Assembly: GCF_011303755.1 (NCBI RefSeq)
Contig: NZ_CP049885.1
Span: 274,001-338,000, forward strand
Direction of reading: 5' to 3'
DNA length: 64,000 bases
DNA from: Acidovorax sp. HDW3
GTDB taxonomy: Bacteria; Pseudomonadota; Gammaproteobacteria; Burkholderiales; Burkholderiaceae_C
The notes below the pieces were generated by a model. It was not told the origin of the DNA, did not search any database, and saw only the letters and a list, made by a program, of their open reading frames with translations. Below are positions 44,901-55,799 of this stretch, piece after piece. The stretch's first letter is position 1, and each line of letters begins with the position of its first letter. Position numbers and translations under genes: made by a program.

Positions 44901-45800
44901 CGGGCGATCCGCTGGATCGAGCCGGAGTTGGGTGGTGGGGCCTGGTGGTAGTTCAAAGCGCAGGATTTGTCGCGCTTGGCCGATGGTGCCGGTGCAGGTG
45001 AGTTTGCGCTCTTCGTCGAAGCCATCAGCCTGGCCGAGGTACAGCTGAGCGGTGAAATGTGCGGTGCCAGGCCAGGGGGGGGCGTCGGCCAGGGGCGGCT
45101 CTACCTGTGCTGCTGGCTGGGCGCAGCCGATGAATTGGTAGGTGAGCGCATCGGGACTCGCAAGCAGGTGCCGTGCCATGGCTGGCGGCAGGCTGTCGAA
45201 TGCGACGCGAAATTCCGATTCCGGCAGGGTGCGCTCGATGGTGTCGATTTGGGTGATTTTCCAGCGCTGGCTGCCTAAAAAACGGCTGAGGGAGCGGCGG
45301 GTGAAAAAGCGCAGGTGGGTGCGGTCAAGAATACCTTCGTTACGGTATTCGAATTCGCCCAAAAGAAGTTCCGCCAGTAAGCCGCTATAGCCGGCGTTGG
45401 GGACGGAAAAGAACAGTTGGCCATCGGGCGCGAGCAGCTCGCGGCAGGCTTGGAGTATGCGTTCGGGATGGCTCAGGTGCTCCAGCACATCGGCGCAGAC
45501 GATGGCTGTGTAGCTTTTGCGAGGGAACAGTTGCAGCAGGTCGGCGGTTTCCAGGTCGGCGACGATCATCTGGCGGTAGTGTGGGCGTGCCTGTGCCGCT
45601 TCGGCTTCGCTCCAGGTCAAGCCGTCACTGGTGCAATTGCGGGTGCGTGCCAGATACTCGCCCAGGGCGCCGCTGCCGCAGCCCAGGTCAAGCACCTGGG
45701 CTGCCGGGGGGATCAGCTGCGCCAGCACCGTCAGCGAAGTGCGGTCGTGGGCATCGATGGTGCGGGAATAAACATGCAACTCGTCATTGTTCTGCGTCAT
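41910..45800 (-). CDS. Trifunctional methyltransferase-GT2-GT4 fusion for polysaccharide synthesis
   Basis: A 1296-residue multidomain enzyme. Residues about 10-215: class I SAM methyltransferase (VLDLGCGSGALGEYL, VCADVLEHLSHPERIL, FFSVPNAGY). About 245-395: beta-rich module (AQLYLGQADGFDEERKLTCT, LRLDPADRPGFLHLHRLTL) seen in other large bacterial glycan enzymes. About 395-480: coiled coil, Gln/Leu heptads. About 515-770: GT2 glycosyltransferase (VDIIVPVYRSLSDTRLCIDS, LLLNSDTEV as DxD-like, GYGEENDFCQRA). About 795-1180: GT4-like domain (VLHNRAGGTLRHVRELAQHL, IGALSVIKGADVLEAVALEA, PAQWPETYSYTLSAVLQAGL). The tail is unassigned. Methyltransferase plus coiled coil recalls WbdD-type chain terminators; a capping role is inferred. 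Confidence 0.87.
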   Translation of the reverse strand: MTQNNDELHVYSRTIDAHDRTSLTVLAQLIPPAAQVLDLGCGSGALGEYLARTRNCTSDGLTWSEAEAAQARPHYRQMIVADLETADLLQLFPRKSYTAIVCADVLEHLSHPERILQACRELLAPDGQLFFSVPNAGYSGLLAELLLGEFEYRNEGILDRTHLRFFTRRSLSRFLGSQRWKITQIDTIERTLPESEFRVAFDSLPPAMARHLLASPDALTYQFIGCAQPAAQVEPPLADAPPWPGTAHFTAQLYLGQADGFDEERKLTCTGTIGQARQILRFELPPGPTTQLRLDPADRPGFLHLHRLTLRTAGGDICWHWQASDGPSALWSPAPPSQIVAQALLPSVSDALLLLLTGDDPWFILAAPPAQVASSTHLEVELGWPMSADYAILSSTVKPLQDRILTLESSQADTHERLANTQAQLQHANTSLGAALSAAQAQNQELRQHRHTLTQAHTRLQTEYQQLAQHLQNLENSTIFRATRPLVHAKMRLDRLLGRSPAPAPSAPPATPLPCPPHPVDIIVPVYRSLSDTRLCIDSVLAAPTRTPYRLIVINDCSPEPEVTAWLRERAAQDQRITLLENTENLGFVGTVNRGMALSGDNDVLLLNSDTEVANDWLDRIRAAAYGDQRIASVTPLSTNATICSYPRFCQDNPLPPGYDTAHLDALCAHTNPGVVVDVPTGVGFCMYIRRDSLLEVGLFDTENFGKGYGEENDFCQRAASKGWRNLHLLDTFVLHTGGVSFGDSKSPREQAAMATLARLHPRYAHQVHQFVQADPARPYRLRLDMARLQTSGLPTILAVLHNRAGGTLRHVRELAQHLAAQAQFLTLTPAPNASVLLRMTAANEGFELTFRLADQFDDLLHILRTLGICHVHYHHLLGHGTEVRELAALLGVPYDFTAHDYYSYCTHISLTGNSGHLVTEPAPGQCGCCPPSMTEPLFGTVAQWRGANAELLNGARHVFAPSHDCARRIAAFAPAAKVLTAPHTDITPDTQLPEPQPAPLQGARPLKIVVIGALSVIKGADVLEAVALEAAKRNTPLELHLLGYCYRHLQTQPRARLTVHGEYQDEDLPGLLQWLQPDAVWFPAQWPETYSYTLSAVLQAGLPVVVPDIGAFAERVTGRPWSWVCPWSGAPTTWIDFFNHIRSQHFCTGNAPKQPLAPPSFKAADGWSYLHHYLAGFPQHHPSTDMLPDAQRLSLHIAPPSSASPHGRCLELLTRNACTEPCCPSHSHALAAQGKELATQVARNPGQFRIHSHPSDEGVEVECALGWHVVFLQQPLPLMHPYNLSPRVLCYDLSA

Positions 45801-45860
45801 CCCTGAATTATCCCCAATGCAGGGATGATGTACGCGCTCTATCTGGCGGGCTGCATTTCC

Positions 45861-46742
45861 TTACTGCGCTTGGATCATCGTCCCGCAAGCCTGCGCCGTC
45901 AGAATCGTCAGCAGCATCGCGTGCGGCACGCGGCCATCGACGATGTGCACGGTTTTTACCCCGGCCTTGGCGGCGTCCATGGCGCCGGCGAGCTTGGGCA
46001 ACATGCCGCCTGAGATGGTGCCGTCGGCCACCAGGGCGTCGATGTGGGCTGGGGTCAGCTGCGTCAGCAACTGGCCTTGCTTGTCGAGCACGCCCGGAAT
46101 GTTGGTCAGAAGCAGGAGTTTTTCGGCCTGCAGCGTGGTTGCCAGTTGGCTGGCGACGACGTCGGCGTTGATGTTGTAGCTTTCATTGTCAGTGCCGAAG
46201 CCGATGGGGCTGATGACGGGGATGAAGCCGCTTTGTTGCAGCGTCTGGATCACGCCGGGGTTGATGGCGACGATGTCGCCAACCTGGCCGACGTCGTGTT
46301 CGATGTTCGGATCCTGGAGGTCGCGCAGCCGTAGTTTTTGTGCCTGGATGAGGGCGCCGTCGCGGCCACTCAGGCCCACGGCCTTGCCGCCAGCCTGGTG
46401 GATGAGGCCGACGATTTCTTGTTGCACCTCGCCGGCCAGCACCCATTGCACCACGCCCATGGTTTCGGCGTCGGTCACGCGCATTCCCTGGATGAACTGG
46501 CCTTTTTTCCCCAGGCGCTGCAGGGCGTTTTCAATCTGCGGGCCGCCGCCGTGCACCACCACCGGGCGAATGCCCAGCACCTGCAGCAGCACGATGTCGT
46601 GCGCAAAGGCGCGCTGCAAGGCCGGCTCGGTCATGGCGTTGCCGCCGTACTTGATGACCATGGTTTTACCCTGGTACTGCTGGAGGTAGGGCAGGGCCTG
46701 GGCCAGGATGGCGGCGTGGTCTTGGGGGGCGATGGTGTTCAT
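45861..46742 (-). CDS. argB: Acetylglutamate kinase
   Basis: Second step of arginine synthesis, phosphorylating N-acetyl-L-glutamate in the cytoplasm. The 293-residue amino-acid kinase shows [92 protein letters not shown] and [14 protein letters not shown]. Length is normal. Oddly placed between a WecA-like transferase 31 bases upstream and the glycan fusion enzyme 60 bases downstream, on the same strand, so it is probably carried in their transcript rather than functionally tied to them. Confidence 0.96.
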   Translation of the reverse strand: MNTIAPQDHAAILAQALPYLQQYQGKTMVIKYGGNAMTEPALQRAFAHDIVLLQVLGIRPVVVHGGGPQIENALQRLGKKGQFIQGMRVTDAETMGVVQWVLAGEVQQEIVGLIHQAGGKAVGLSGRDGALIQAQKLRLRDLQDPNIEHDVGQVGDIVAINPGVIQTLQQSGFIPVISPIGFGTDNESYNINADVVASQLATTLQAEKLLLLTNIPGVLDKQGQLLTQLTPAHIDALVADGTISGGMLPKLAGAMDAAKAGVKTVHIVDGRVPHAMLLTILTAQACGTMIQAQ

Positions 46743-46773
46743 GGGCAGACTCGCAGGATGGGTGGGCGGTGTT

Positions 46774-47873
46774 TCAAGGCTGGAACCAACCGGGTACTTT
46801 AAAACGAATGATGGCCAGGTAGGCCAGCACGTAGCAGACGATGAACAGCAGCGTCAGGGCAATCAAGACCACGGTGTTGCCGCGAAAAATGACGGCGGGT
46901 ACGACGGTGAATAGGGCAAAGGCCCAGAGGTAGGGCGAGGTGCGGTTGTTGCGCTTGAGCATACGCCGTGCGATGTCTTCGTCGAAGGTGCGGCGCACGA
47001 TGCGGCGGTAGATCAGCTGATGGAAGTGCAGTGCGTCGGCAACGCCGGGGGAGATGCCGCGCGCCAGCTTGCGGTAGGCGGAAAAACAGGTTTCCCAAAT
47101 CGGATAGATCAGCAGCAGGACGGGGAACCAGGGCGAGATGCCGGCGTTGCGCTGCACCAGGTACAGGCAGGCCATGGCGATCACCGTACCCCAGATGTAG
47201 GCGCCGCCGTCGCCGGCGAACAGCAGGCCTTTGGGATAATTCCAGAGCAGGAAGCCGCCGGTGGCAGCGGCGGTACTGAGCAGCAGGGCTGCCAGGGTGC
47301 GGTCGCCCACCTGCAGGGCGACGTGGGCCAGGGCCAGGCAGATGATGAGGGCCACCATGCCGGCGAGGCCGTTGTAGCCATCGATGATGTTGAAGGCGTG
47401 GGGCAGGCCCGCCACGGCCAGCAGGGCAATGCCGATGCCGAGCCAGGGCAGGGGCTGCAGCAGGTATTGGTCGATCCAGGGAATGTCGAGTTCTGTCACG
47501 CGCAGCTGCAGCAGCAGCACGGCGAGCAGGCCGCTGAGCGCGGTGAGGAGCAGGCGGTAACGCACAGACAGGCGCTGCGTGATGTCTTCGGCGATACCGC
47601 CGCAGGCGCTGGGCAGCAGGGCGATGAACCAAAAAACCGCCCACTCCCCCATGCGCAGCGAGGCGGGATCGTCCCACAGGGTGGAGGCGATGCCCAGCAG
47701 CCAGCTCAAACCCATGCCGAACACGATGGCGAGCCCGCCGAGCCGGGGTACGTGGCCGTGGTGAAAACGCTGGGGCATATCGTGCCCGTACTGCCGTGCG
47801 TGATGGCGTGCAAACCGGATGATGGCCCCTGCTACAAGCGCAGCGGTCAAAAAGGCGATGAGTGAAAGCCAGA

Positions 47874-47877
<4 letters not shown>
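46774..47877 (-). CDS. WecA/MraY-family undecaprenyl-phosphate sugar-1-phosphate transferase
   Basis: Polytopic initiating enzyme, 367 residues with about 11 hydrophobic segments, that would transfer a HexNAc-1-phosphate from UDP-sugar to undecaprenyl phosphate. Seen: [39 protein letters not shown] with the DD-like ED site, [27 protein letters not shown], and the cytoplasmic [13 protein letters not shown]. These are the family's metal- and substrate-binding motifs. It starts inside the stop of the GT2 gene (ATGA). It most likely primes the polysaccharide exported by Wzm/Wzt; the exact sugar is not readable. Confidence 0.9.
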
Positions 47878-50367
<2,490 letters not shown>

Positions 50368-50376
50368 GCACCCAGG

Positions 50377-51393
50377 TCAGCGCAGGGCGCGGAACAAGTC
50401 CTTGGGCCCGCCCGCGCTGGGCACCAGGGCGATGTCGTGGCCCAGCTGCCATTCCTGGGCCAGGCGCTGCACCAGGCACAGGGCGGCGTGGTCTTCCAGG
50501 GCAAAGCCCACCGAATCGAACAGCGTGATGTCGGCCGCACTCTGGCGCCCTGGTGCCTGGCCCGAGAGCACCTGCCAGAGTTCGGTCACTGGGTGCTCGG
50601 CGGGTAGCTGCTGGATTTCGCCCTCGATGCGCGTTTGCGGCGCGTATTCGACGAAGATGCGCGCCGCCCGCAGCACCTCGGGCGGCAGCTCGGTCTTGCC
50701 GGGGCAGTCGCCGCCAATGGCGTTCAGGTGCTGGCCGGGCGTGAGCTGGGCGGTGCCGAACAGGGCCGCGTGCGCCTTGGCCGCCGTGGCGGTGGTGATG
50801 ATGTCGGCGCCCGCGATGGCCTCGTCAATGCTGGCCGCGAGGGTGATGTGCACTGGCAGCCCCAGCGCTGCCAGGTTGCGCTGCAGCTTGGCGCTGGCCT
50901 GCGGGTCCGGGTCGTACAGGCGCAGCTGCGTGATGCCCAGCAGGGTGTGAAACGCCAGGGCCTGGAATTCGCCCTGGGCGCCGTTGCCGATCAGGGCCAT
51001 GCAGCGGCTGTCCGGGCGCGCCAGAACCCGTGCCGCCAGGGCCGAGGTGGCGGCGGTGCGCAGGGCGGTGAGCAAGGTGGCCTCGGCCAGCAGCAGCGGC
51101 GTGCCGGTGGCCATGTCGGCGAGCACGCCAAAGGCCATCACCGTGGGCAGGCCCTGCGCCGGGTTGCCGGGGTGGCCGTTGACGAATTTGAAGCTGTAGC
51201 GGGCGCCGTCGGAGATCGGCATCAGCTCGATCACGCCCTGGGCGCAGTGGTGCGCCAGGCGGGCGTTTTTCTCGAACGCCGGCCAGCGCTGAAAATCTGC
51301 CTCGATCTGCGCCGCCAGCTGGCGCAGGAAGTCGGCTGGGCCAACGTTGCGAACGAGTTGGGCGAGGGTGGGGAGGTCGAGCAGGCGGGTCAT
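50377..51393 (-). CDS. Ornithine cyclodeaminase / mu-crystallin family protein
   Basis: A 338-residue NAD(P)-dependent enzyme of the OCD family. Seen: RYSFKFVNGHPGNPAQGLPT in the substrate region, LLAEATLLTALRTAATSALA, Rossmann MALIGNGAQGEFQALAFHTL, IITTATAAK, LNAIGGDCPGKTELPPEVL with the Asp that is catalytic in ornithine cyclodeaminase, and ITLFDSVGFALEDHAAL. Members also act as alanine dehydrogenases or imine reductases, so ornithine to proline is only one possibility. The ATG is chosen 33 bases inside the open frame, at the family's usual N-terminus. Confidence 0.88.
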   Translation of the reverse strand: MTRLLDLPTLAQLVRNVGPADFLRQLAAQIEADFQRWPAFEKNARLAHHCAQGVIELMPISDGARYSFKFVNGHPGNPAQGLPTVMAFGVLADMATGTPLLLAEATLLTALRTAATSALAARVLARPDSRCMALIGNGAQGEFQALAFHTLLGITQLRLYDPDPQASAKLQRNLAALGLPVHITLAASIDEAIAGADIITTATAAKAHAALFGTAQLTPGQHLNAIGGDCPGKTELPPEVLRAARIFVEYAPQTRIEGEIQQLPAEHPVTELWQVLSGQAPGRQSAADITLFDSVGFALEDHAALCLVQRLAQEWQLGHDIALVPSAGGPKDLFRALR

Positions 51394-51445
51394 GGCGGCA
51401 GGGGCGGAAGTCCATCCTGCGGCCATTGTGGCCCCGGGGCGCGCT

Positions 51446-52093
51446 TTATGGCATGGAAGACACGTAGGCCACCAGGGCTTCGATGTCCTGGTCGCTCAGC
51501 AGCTTGACGTTGGGCGTCATGATGGAGTTCACGCGCACGTTGGTGCCGGCGCGGTAGCGCTGCAAAGTGGTGCGCAGGTATTCGTCTTGCTGGCCGGCGA
51601 TGCGCGCCACCTGGTCGCTGCCGCGCCCGGCGTTGCCGTGGCAGCGAAAGCAGTTCTTGTTGAAGATGTCTGCGCCCCGGTCGGCCAGGGGTTTGTTGCT
51701 GCTGGGCTTGTGGACCACTTCCTGCGCTGCGTAGAACAAGACCATGCCGATTTTTTCGTCGTTGTTCATGGCGCGGATCATGCCTTCCATGAACTCGTAG
51801 CGGCGCCGGCCATCGCTGAACTGGCGGATCTGCTCCATCAGGTAGGCGGGGTTCTGCCCGGCCAGATTGGGCACGCTCGATTTGGTGCTGTTGCCGCCCT
51901 CGCCATGGCAGTTGGCGCACACGGCGGCCACCTTGCGCCCGGTTTTGTACAGCTGGTCAGCCAGCTGCGGGTTGCTCATGGCCTCTTTGAAGCGGGTGTC
52001 CAGGTCGGGTTTGGGGCCTGCTGCTGCGGCCGGCTGCCACACCGCCACCGCCATCAATGCCGCCGCCAAAACCCCTCGTATCCGCTGGACCAT
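51446..52093 (-). CDS. Periplasmic dihaem cytochrome c (c4-like)
   Basis: A 215-residue secreted cytochrome. Seen: signal peptide ending AAAA near residue 25, two haem sites CANCH (about 59-63) and CFRCH (about 148-152), and downstream Met candidates MIRAMNNDE and IMTPNVKLLSDQDIEALVAY for axial ligation. The two-domain layout and length match cytochrome c4-type electron carriers, which feed terminal oxidases. It stands alone between the OCD-family and HAD genes. Confidence 0.9.
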   Translation of the reverse strand: MVQRIRGVLAAALMAVAVWQPAAAAGPKPDLDTRFKEAMSNPQLADQLYKTGRKVAAVCANCHGEGGNSTKSSVPNLAGQNPAYLMEQIRQFSDGRRRYEFMEGMIRAMNNDEKIGMVLFYAAQEVVHKPSSNKPLADRGADIFNKNCFRCHGNAGRGSDQVARIAGQQDEYLRTTLQRYRAGTNVRVNSIMTPNVKLLSDQDIEALVAYVSSMP

Positions 52094-52122
52094 GGTGAAA
52101 CCCTTTTGAAAAAAAGGGGATT

Positions 52123-52968
52123 CTAGTCCTGGCTGCGGTGGGTTCTGGCTTCGAGTAGAGCCTGGGCCAGCTCGGCAAACCCGGCGCCGCGCGCGCTCGG
52201 CGTGACGTAGCGCGGCAGATGGGCCAGTTGCGGCACAAAGCGTGCAATGTTGGCCACGCCCACGCTGTGCGGGAAGCGCTCGAACATCTTCTGGTCGTTG
52301 GTCGAGTCGCCGATGTACACCCAGCGCTCGATCTCGGCCGCCAGGTCACGCCCGAGCAGCTCGCGCACGAGCCACTCGGCACCCACCCATTTGTCGTGCG
52401 CGCCGAACCAGCCGTTGATGTGGATGCTGCTGACGGTGGCGTTCATGCCGGCGGCGCGCATGATGTGCACGCAGGCGTCGATGGCAGCTTGCGGCAGCTG
52501 GGTGAATTCGCTGTGGTCGATGGCGATGTCGCACTCGCGCCCGGGTGAATCCGTGGCGCGGTGCGCGCCCGGCACCTGGGCCTCGATGGTGGCCAGCACC
52601 TGCTGCATCCGCGTGTACTGCGCGGCGCGCGTGGCGGCATCCTGTTGGTATATTTTTGATAGCTGCTCGCGCTTGTCTGGTGCGCCTTGCAGCCCATTTT
52701 GGCTTGAATTTTGTGGCAGCAGCGCGCAGGCCCCGTTCTCGGCCACGATGGCGTCCACCGGCCAGCTCGTGGCAAAGGGCGCACTCCAACCCACCGGGCG
52801 GCCGGTAATGGGGATGACGTGCAGGCCGGCGGCCTTTAAATCGGCTAATGCCTGCAGCGCATCGGGCGTGATGGCGCCGTCGGTGGTCAGGGTGTCGTCG
52901 ATGTCGGTGAGCACGCCTTGTATCGGTGTGCGGGTGTTTTCGGGCCACTGGCTGAGGGCTTGCATCAT
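52123..52968 (-). CDS. HAD-superfamily (IIB) hydrolase with repeat-derived insert
   Basis: A 281-residue Cof/MPGP-type phosphatase. Seen: motif I VLTDIDDTLTTDG, motif II VIPITGRPVG, AENGA at the start of the cap, an IDHSEF cap segment, Lys in AHDKWVGAEWLV and motif IV YIGDSTNDQKMFERFPHSVG. Substrate unknown; relatives act on sugar phosphates. Odd: residues about 86-107 (QNSSQNGLQGAPDKREQLSK and on), just after the cap begins, are encoded by a copy of the dispersed palindrome. It starts inside the end of the glycosidase-like gene (ATGA), so it is the last gene of that glycan operon. Confidence 0.87.
   Translation of the reverse strand: MMQALSQWPENTRTPIQGVLTDIDDTLTTDGAITPDALQALADLKAAGLHVIPITGRPVGWSAPFATSWPVDAIVAENGACALLPQNSSQNGLQGAPDKREQLSKIYQQDAATRAAQYTRMQQVLATIEAQVPGAHRATDSPGRECDIAIDHSEFTQLPQAAIDACVHIMRAAGMNATVSSIHINGWFGAHDKWVGAEWLVRELLGRDLAAEIERWVYIGDSTNDQKMFERFPHSVGVANIARFVPQLAHLPRYVTPSARGAGFAELAQALLEARTHRSQD
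52650..52712 (+). repeat. Dispersed palindromic repeat, copy G inside the HAD gene
   Basis: Reads TATTTTTGATAGCTGCTCGC, GCTTGTCTGGTGCGCCTTGC, AGCCCATTTTGGCTTGAATT. The TTTTGATAGCTGCT.GCGCTTG half is near consensus; the distal half resembles copies C, F and H. The gene is read on the other strand and stays in frame through it. Confidence 0.75.
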
Positions 52969-54815
52969 TGTTTCGCCAACTCGATGATGGCTCGGTAAAA
53001 CTTGTCGGATCCGTCTTTTGGGTTGTCCGGTGCCAGTTCCATGCGATTTACGTCTTGCTCTACATTGGCCTTAAAGCGCTGCGGCACTACGGAAAAATAG
53101 TATGGGGCAATGAAACGTGCGCCGGCATTCATGTGGGTCTGCATGGCGGCAAGATGCACGCCTTCACGTTTCCATTGCTGTGGGTTGAACTCAGGCACAC
53201 CATAGCCGGTAATTTTGCGCTGGGCGATGAAGGAATTCATCCATGGGCTGTTGGTGGCTCCGCCATACATGTTCAATCCTTGTTTCCATCGGGTATTGCC
53301 TTGCAGGGTGGTGTCGACAGCAAATAGCTGATGGTTCCAGGATGAATTCACATTGGGGACGATCTGATGTGAGTACAGCTTGTCTGCCGGTAGCCCTGCT
53401 TTCACGGCGCGCTCGTAAAACCCATCCAGGAAGGCATAGACCTGAGCTGCGCGGTAGGCATTCCAGTCGCGCGCTAGCGGGTTGTAGTAGACGTCCTGCA
53501 GGGGCTTGGGCATGTCCATGTACGTACGGATGCCGGGCAGTATTTTTTCAGTTGAGTTCAGGTTCTTCAGCCCCGTCGGTGTGCGCGAGCTGGTACGCGA
53601 CTGGTCGCGCGGAACGACCACGAATTCGCGCTCAGCCAGCAGGGAGCGGCCCTGCTGCGAGTGGGCAATAACCTGCGCAATATGCCTGCCGGGGCGCAGG
53701 CCGGTGTAGTCGTAGTCGATGCGGTAGCCCGTGTTGGGCGATGTGACCTCGGCCAGGGCACGATAGACGTCCAGTCGGTTCAGGTAGCGGCCGATGGTGT
53801 CCGACGGCTTGCCATCGACATACAGCTCCAGCCGCTGGATGGCGTTGTCGGGATCCCAGAGCCAGCCGCCCAGCGGCAGGGTGCCAGCGGCATAGGTGTC
53901 GTAATGCTCTCCAAAGCTCTGTAGTGTCTCGGTGCGGATGTCCTTGGAGGGTGCGGGAACATCACCAAAGCTGCCGTAACGTAATCCGGTACGCTGGTGC
54001 AGCTCATCCGTCGTTTGGTACTTGGCCTGCAGCCACTGTCTAAAACCGGCGACTGACTGCGGGCTGTAGTCGGTCGTGCGCATCGTGACGGCCATGCCCA
54101 TGCCGTTTTCGAAGTCGGGGAACATCTGGTGCAGTTCGCCCAGGAGGTTGATGGCGACGATGCGTCGCTGCACTGCAGTAGGTAGTGATGCAATGCGTTT
54201 GGCAACCAGCTCTAGTGCCTCGAATCGGTATTTGTTGACGGGTATTGTTGGGTCAGTGGACAGGGTGTAAGGCAGGATGGGGTAGCCGAAGTAGCCCAGC
54301 TGTGGCACTGTGCCATCGCGCAACTGCATCAGATTTTGCGGGTCTTGTGCCAAGGTTTTTGACAACGGTCCGACGGTGTCGAAATGATCTGCGGCCAGAT
54401 AGATCACCACCGGACGCTTAATGTCGCGGACGAGCTGTAGGGCTGCATCAATCCGGTTTGCGTCGATGTGCCAACTGCCATTAGGTGCTTTTTGGTAGAG
54501 GCCCAGCAGTTGCAGCGTCAGGGTGAAGCCCACCTGCGTTCGCCCCTTGGGGCCGCCGGGCTCCAGGGTATCGAGTAGGCGCATGACGGCAGCTGCCCCG
54601 TTGCGTTTATGCGAACGACAGAACGACTCCGCTGCGTGGATGTCAGTGATGCGTGCATTTTTCGTAGCCTCATCGCAGAGATACATGCCCTCGATGGTGG
54701 GGGCGATGATGAATGGCTGGTGGGCTGGTTGCTGGGGTGGCTGTGCCCATGCGGGCGCTACCGCCAGGAGGGCGGCGAACAATGCTGCGGGGATAGCGGA
54801 AGGCTGGAGGGTCAT
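52965..54815 (-). CDS. Secreted clan GH-A glycosidase-like protein (paralog of 17929-19788)
   Basis: A 616-residue protein with a cleavable signal peptide (ALFAALLAVAPAWAQ, about 10-25). Seen: IAPTIEGMYLCDEATKN, a first barrel half, INLLGELHQMFPDFENGMG (Glu227), TDYSPQSVAGFRQWLQAKYQ resembling GH42, an inserted beta module at about 312-402 (GGWLWDPDN, LNRLDVYRA, NTGYRIDYDY), YMDMPKPLQDVYYNPLARDW, SHQIVPNVNSSWNHQLFAVD and YGVPEFNPQQW (Glu542). It aligns along its whole length with the protein at 17.9-19.8 kb. Both Glu fit the acid/base and nucleophile of a TIM-barrel glycosidase. It overlaps the GT2 gene upstream and the HAD gene downstream by 4 bases each. Substrate unknown; function is inferred. 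Confidence 0.68.
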   Translation of the reverse strand: MTLQPSAIPAALFAALLAVAPAWAQPPQQPAHQPFIIAPTIEGMYLCDEATKNARITDIHAAESFCRSHKRNGAAAVMRLLDTLEPGGPKGRTQVGFTLTLQLLGLYQKAPNGSWHIDANRIDAALQLVRDIKRPVVIYLAADHFDTVGPLSKTLAQDPQNLMQLRDGTVPQLGYFGYPILPYTLSTDPTIPVNKYRFEALELVAKRIASLPTAVQRRIVAINLLGELHQMFPDFENGMGMAVTMRTTDYSPQSVAGFRQWLQAKYQTTDELHQRTGLRYGSFGDVPAPSKDIRTETLQSFGEHYDTYAAGTLPLGGWLWDPDNAIQRLELYVDGKPSDTIGRYLNRLDVYRALAEVTSPNTGYRIDYDYTGLRPGRHIAQVIAHSQQGRSLLAEREFVVVPRDQSRTSSRTPTGLKNLNSTEKILPGIRTYMDMPKPLQDVYYNPLARDWNAYRAAQVYAFLDGFYERAVKAGLPADKLYSHQIVPNVNSSWNHQLFAVDTTLQGNTRWKQGLNMYGGATNSPWMNSFIAQRKITGYGVPEFNPQQWKREGVHLAAMQTHMNAGARFIAPYYFSVVPQRFKANVEQDVNRMELAPDNPKDGSDKFYRAIIELAKQ

Positions 54816-55786
54816 TGGGCGTCTTGCTCCTGCGTTTGCAGCGACAGACTTAGCGGCTCCGTGGGCACGTTGCTCACGTCGTAGTGCAGAAAGGCAATGA
54901 GGAACTGGATGCCGACCAGAACCGGCAAGGCGGCCAGCATCACGGTGCCGCTGGTGGCCGGGCTGTGGGTCAGTGAACTGTCCAGCCAGCGGGCAACGCC
55001 AAACGCAGTGCCCGCGATCACCAGCAGCACGCCGCAGATGCTGTAGAGCGAGCCCACGTTGAAGTCGCGCACCAGGTAGTTGTAGACATACCTGCGCCAT
55101 AGCCGCGAGCAATGCTTGCGCAAGAATTCGGGCAGCACCTTGCCGACCTTCAGGTTGGATTCCTCGTCGGCATAGACCGAATCCATGGGCACGTCCCTGA
55201 CCACGGCGCGCAGCGTGTTCAGGCGGAACAGCATGTCGCTCTCGAAGAAATAGCGGCGCTCCAGCTTGTCCAGCGGCAGTTCTGCCAGCACGCAGGTGCG
55301 CACCGCGGTGTAGCCATTGGTTGGATCCATCACGTTCCAGTAGCCGCAGCTGAGCTTGGTCAGGAAGGACAGCACTGCGTTCCCGAAGAGCCGTACGGGC
55401 GGCATGCCCTGGACCGATTCGGGGCGGAAGAAGCGGTTGCCCTTGGTGTAGTCCGCCCTGCCTTGCAGCAGCGGACGCACGAACAGGGGCAGCAAGGCGG
55501 GATCCATCTGCCCATCGCCGTCGATCTTGACGACGATGTCCATGCCGTCCTCGACCGCCGCCTTGTAGGCTGTGACGATGGCGCCGCCGACGCCGCGGTT
55601 CTCCGGGTTGTAGAGCACACGCACGCGCGGGTCGCGGTTGTGTTCCTCGATGAAGCGGCCACTGCCGTCTGGGCAGGCATCGTCCACGGCGTAGATGGTC
55701 TCCACCTCGGGGCCGATGGCGGAAATCACCCACAGCACATGCTGGGTGACTTTGTAGCAGGGGATGGCGACGGCAATACGCATCAT
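54812..55786 (-). CDS. GT2 polyprenyl-phosphate glycosyltransferase (DPM1/ArnC/GtrB-like)
   Basis: A 324-residue enzyme expected to make a polyprenyl-phosphate-linked sugar at the inner face of the membrane. Seen: IAVAIPCYKVTQHVLWVISA, IYAVDDACPDGSG, LYNPENRGVGGAIVTAYKAA, VVKIDGDGQMDPALLPLFVR with DGDG as the DxD site, DPTNGYTAVRTCVL, RRYFFESDMLFRLNTLRA, and two C-terminal hydrophobic segments (about 245-265 and 282-304). Domain order matches dolichol-phosphate mannose synthase-like enzymes. Thirteen bases upstream lies the EamA-type gene, and the glycosidase-like gene overlaps its stop. Confidence 0.9.
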   Translation of the reverse strand: MMRIAVAIPCYKVTQHVLWVISAIGPEVETIYAVDDACPDGSGRFIEEHNRDPRVRVLYNPENRGVGGAIVTAYKAAVEDGMDIVVKIDGDGQMDPALLPLFVRPLLQGRADYTKGNRFFRPESVQGMPPVRLFGNAVLSFLTKLSCGYWNVMDPTNGYTAVRTCVLAELPLDKLERRYFFESDMLFRLNTLRAVVRDVPMDSVYADEESNLKVGKVLPEFLRKHCSRLWRRYVYNYLVRDFNVGSLYSICGVLLVIAGTAFGVARWLDSSLTHSPATSGTVMLAALPVLVGIQFLIAFLHYDVSNVPTEPLSLSLQTQEQDAQ

Positions 55787-55799
55787 CAGGTTCGAATCC

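Noticed and set aside
54816-55733. N-terminal extension of the glycosidase-like gene through the GT2 gene
   Set aside because: The upstream part is an Arg/Gly-rich shadow of the GT2 frame; the ATG at 54815 gives a proper signal peptide and a 4-base overlap with GT2.
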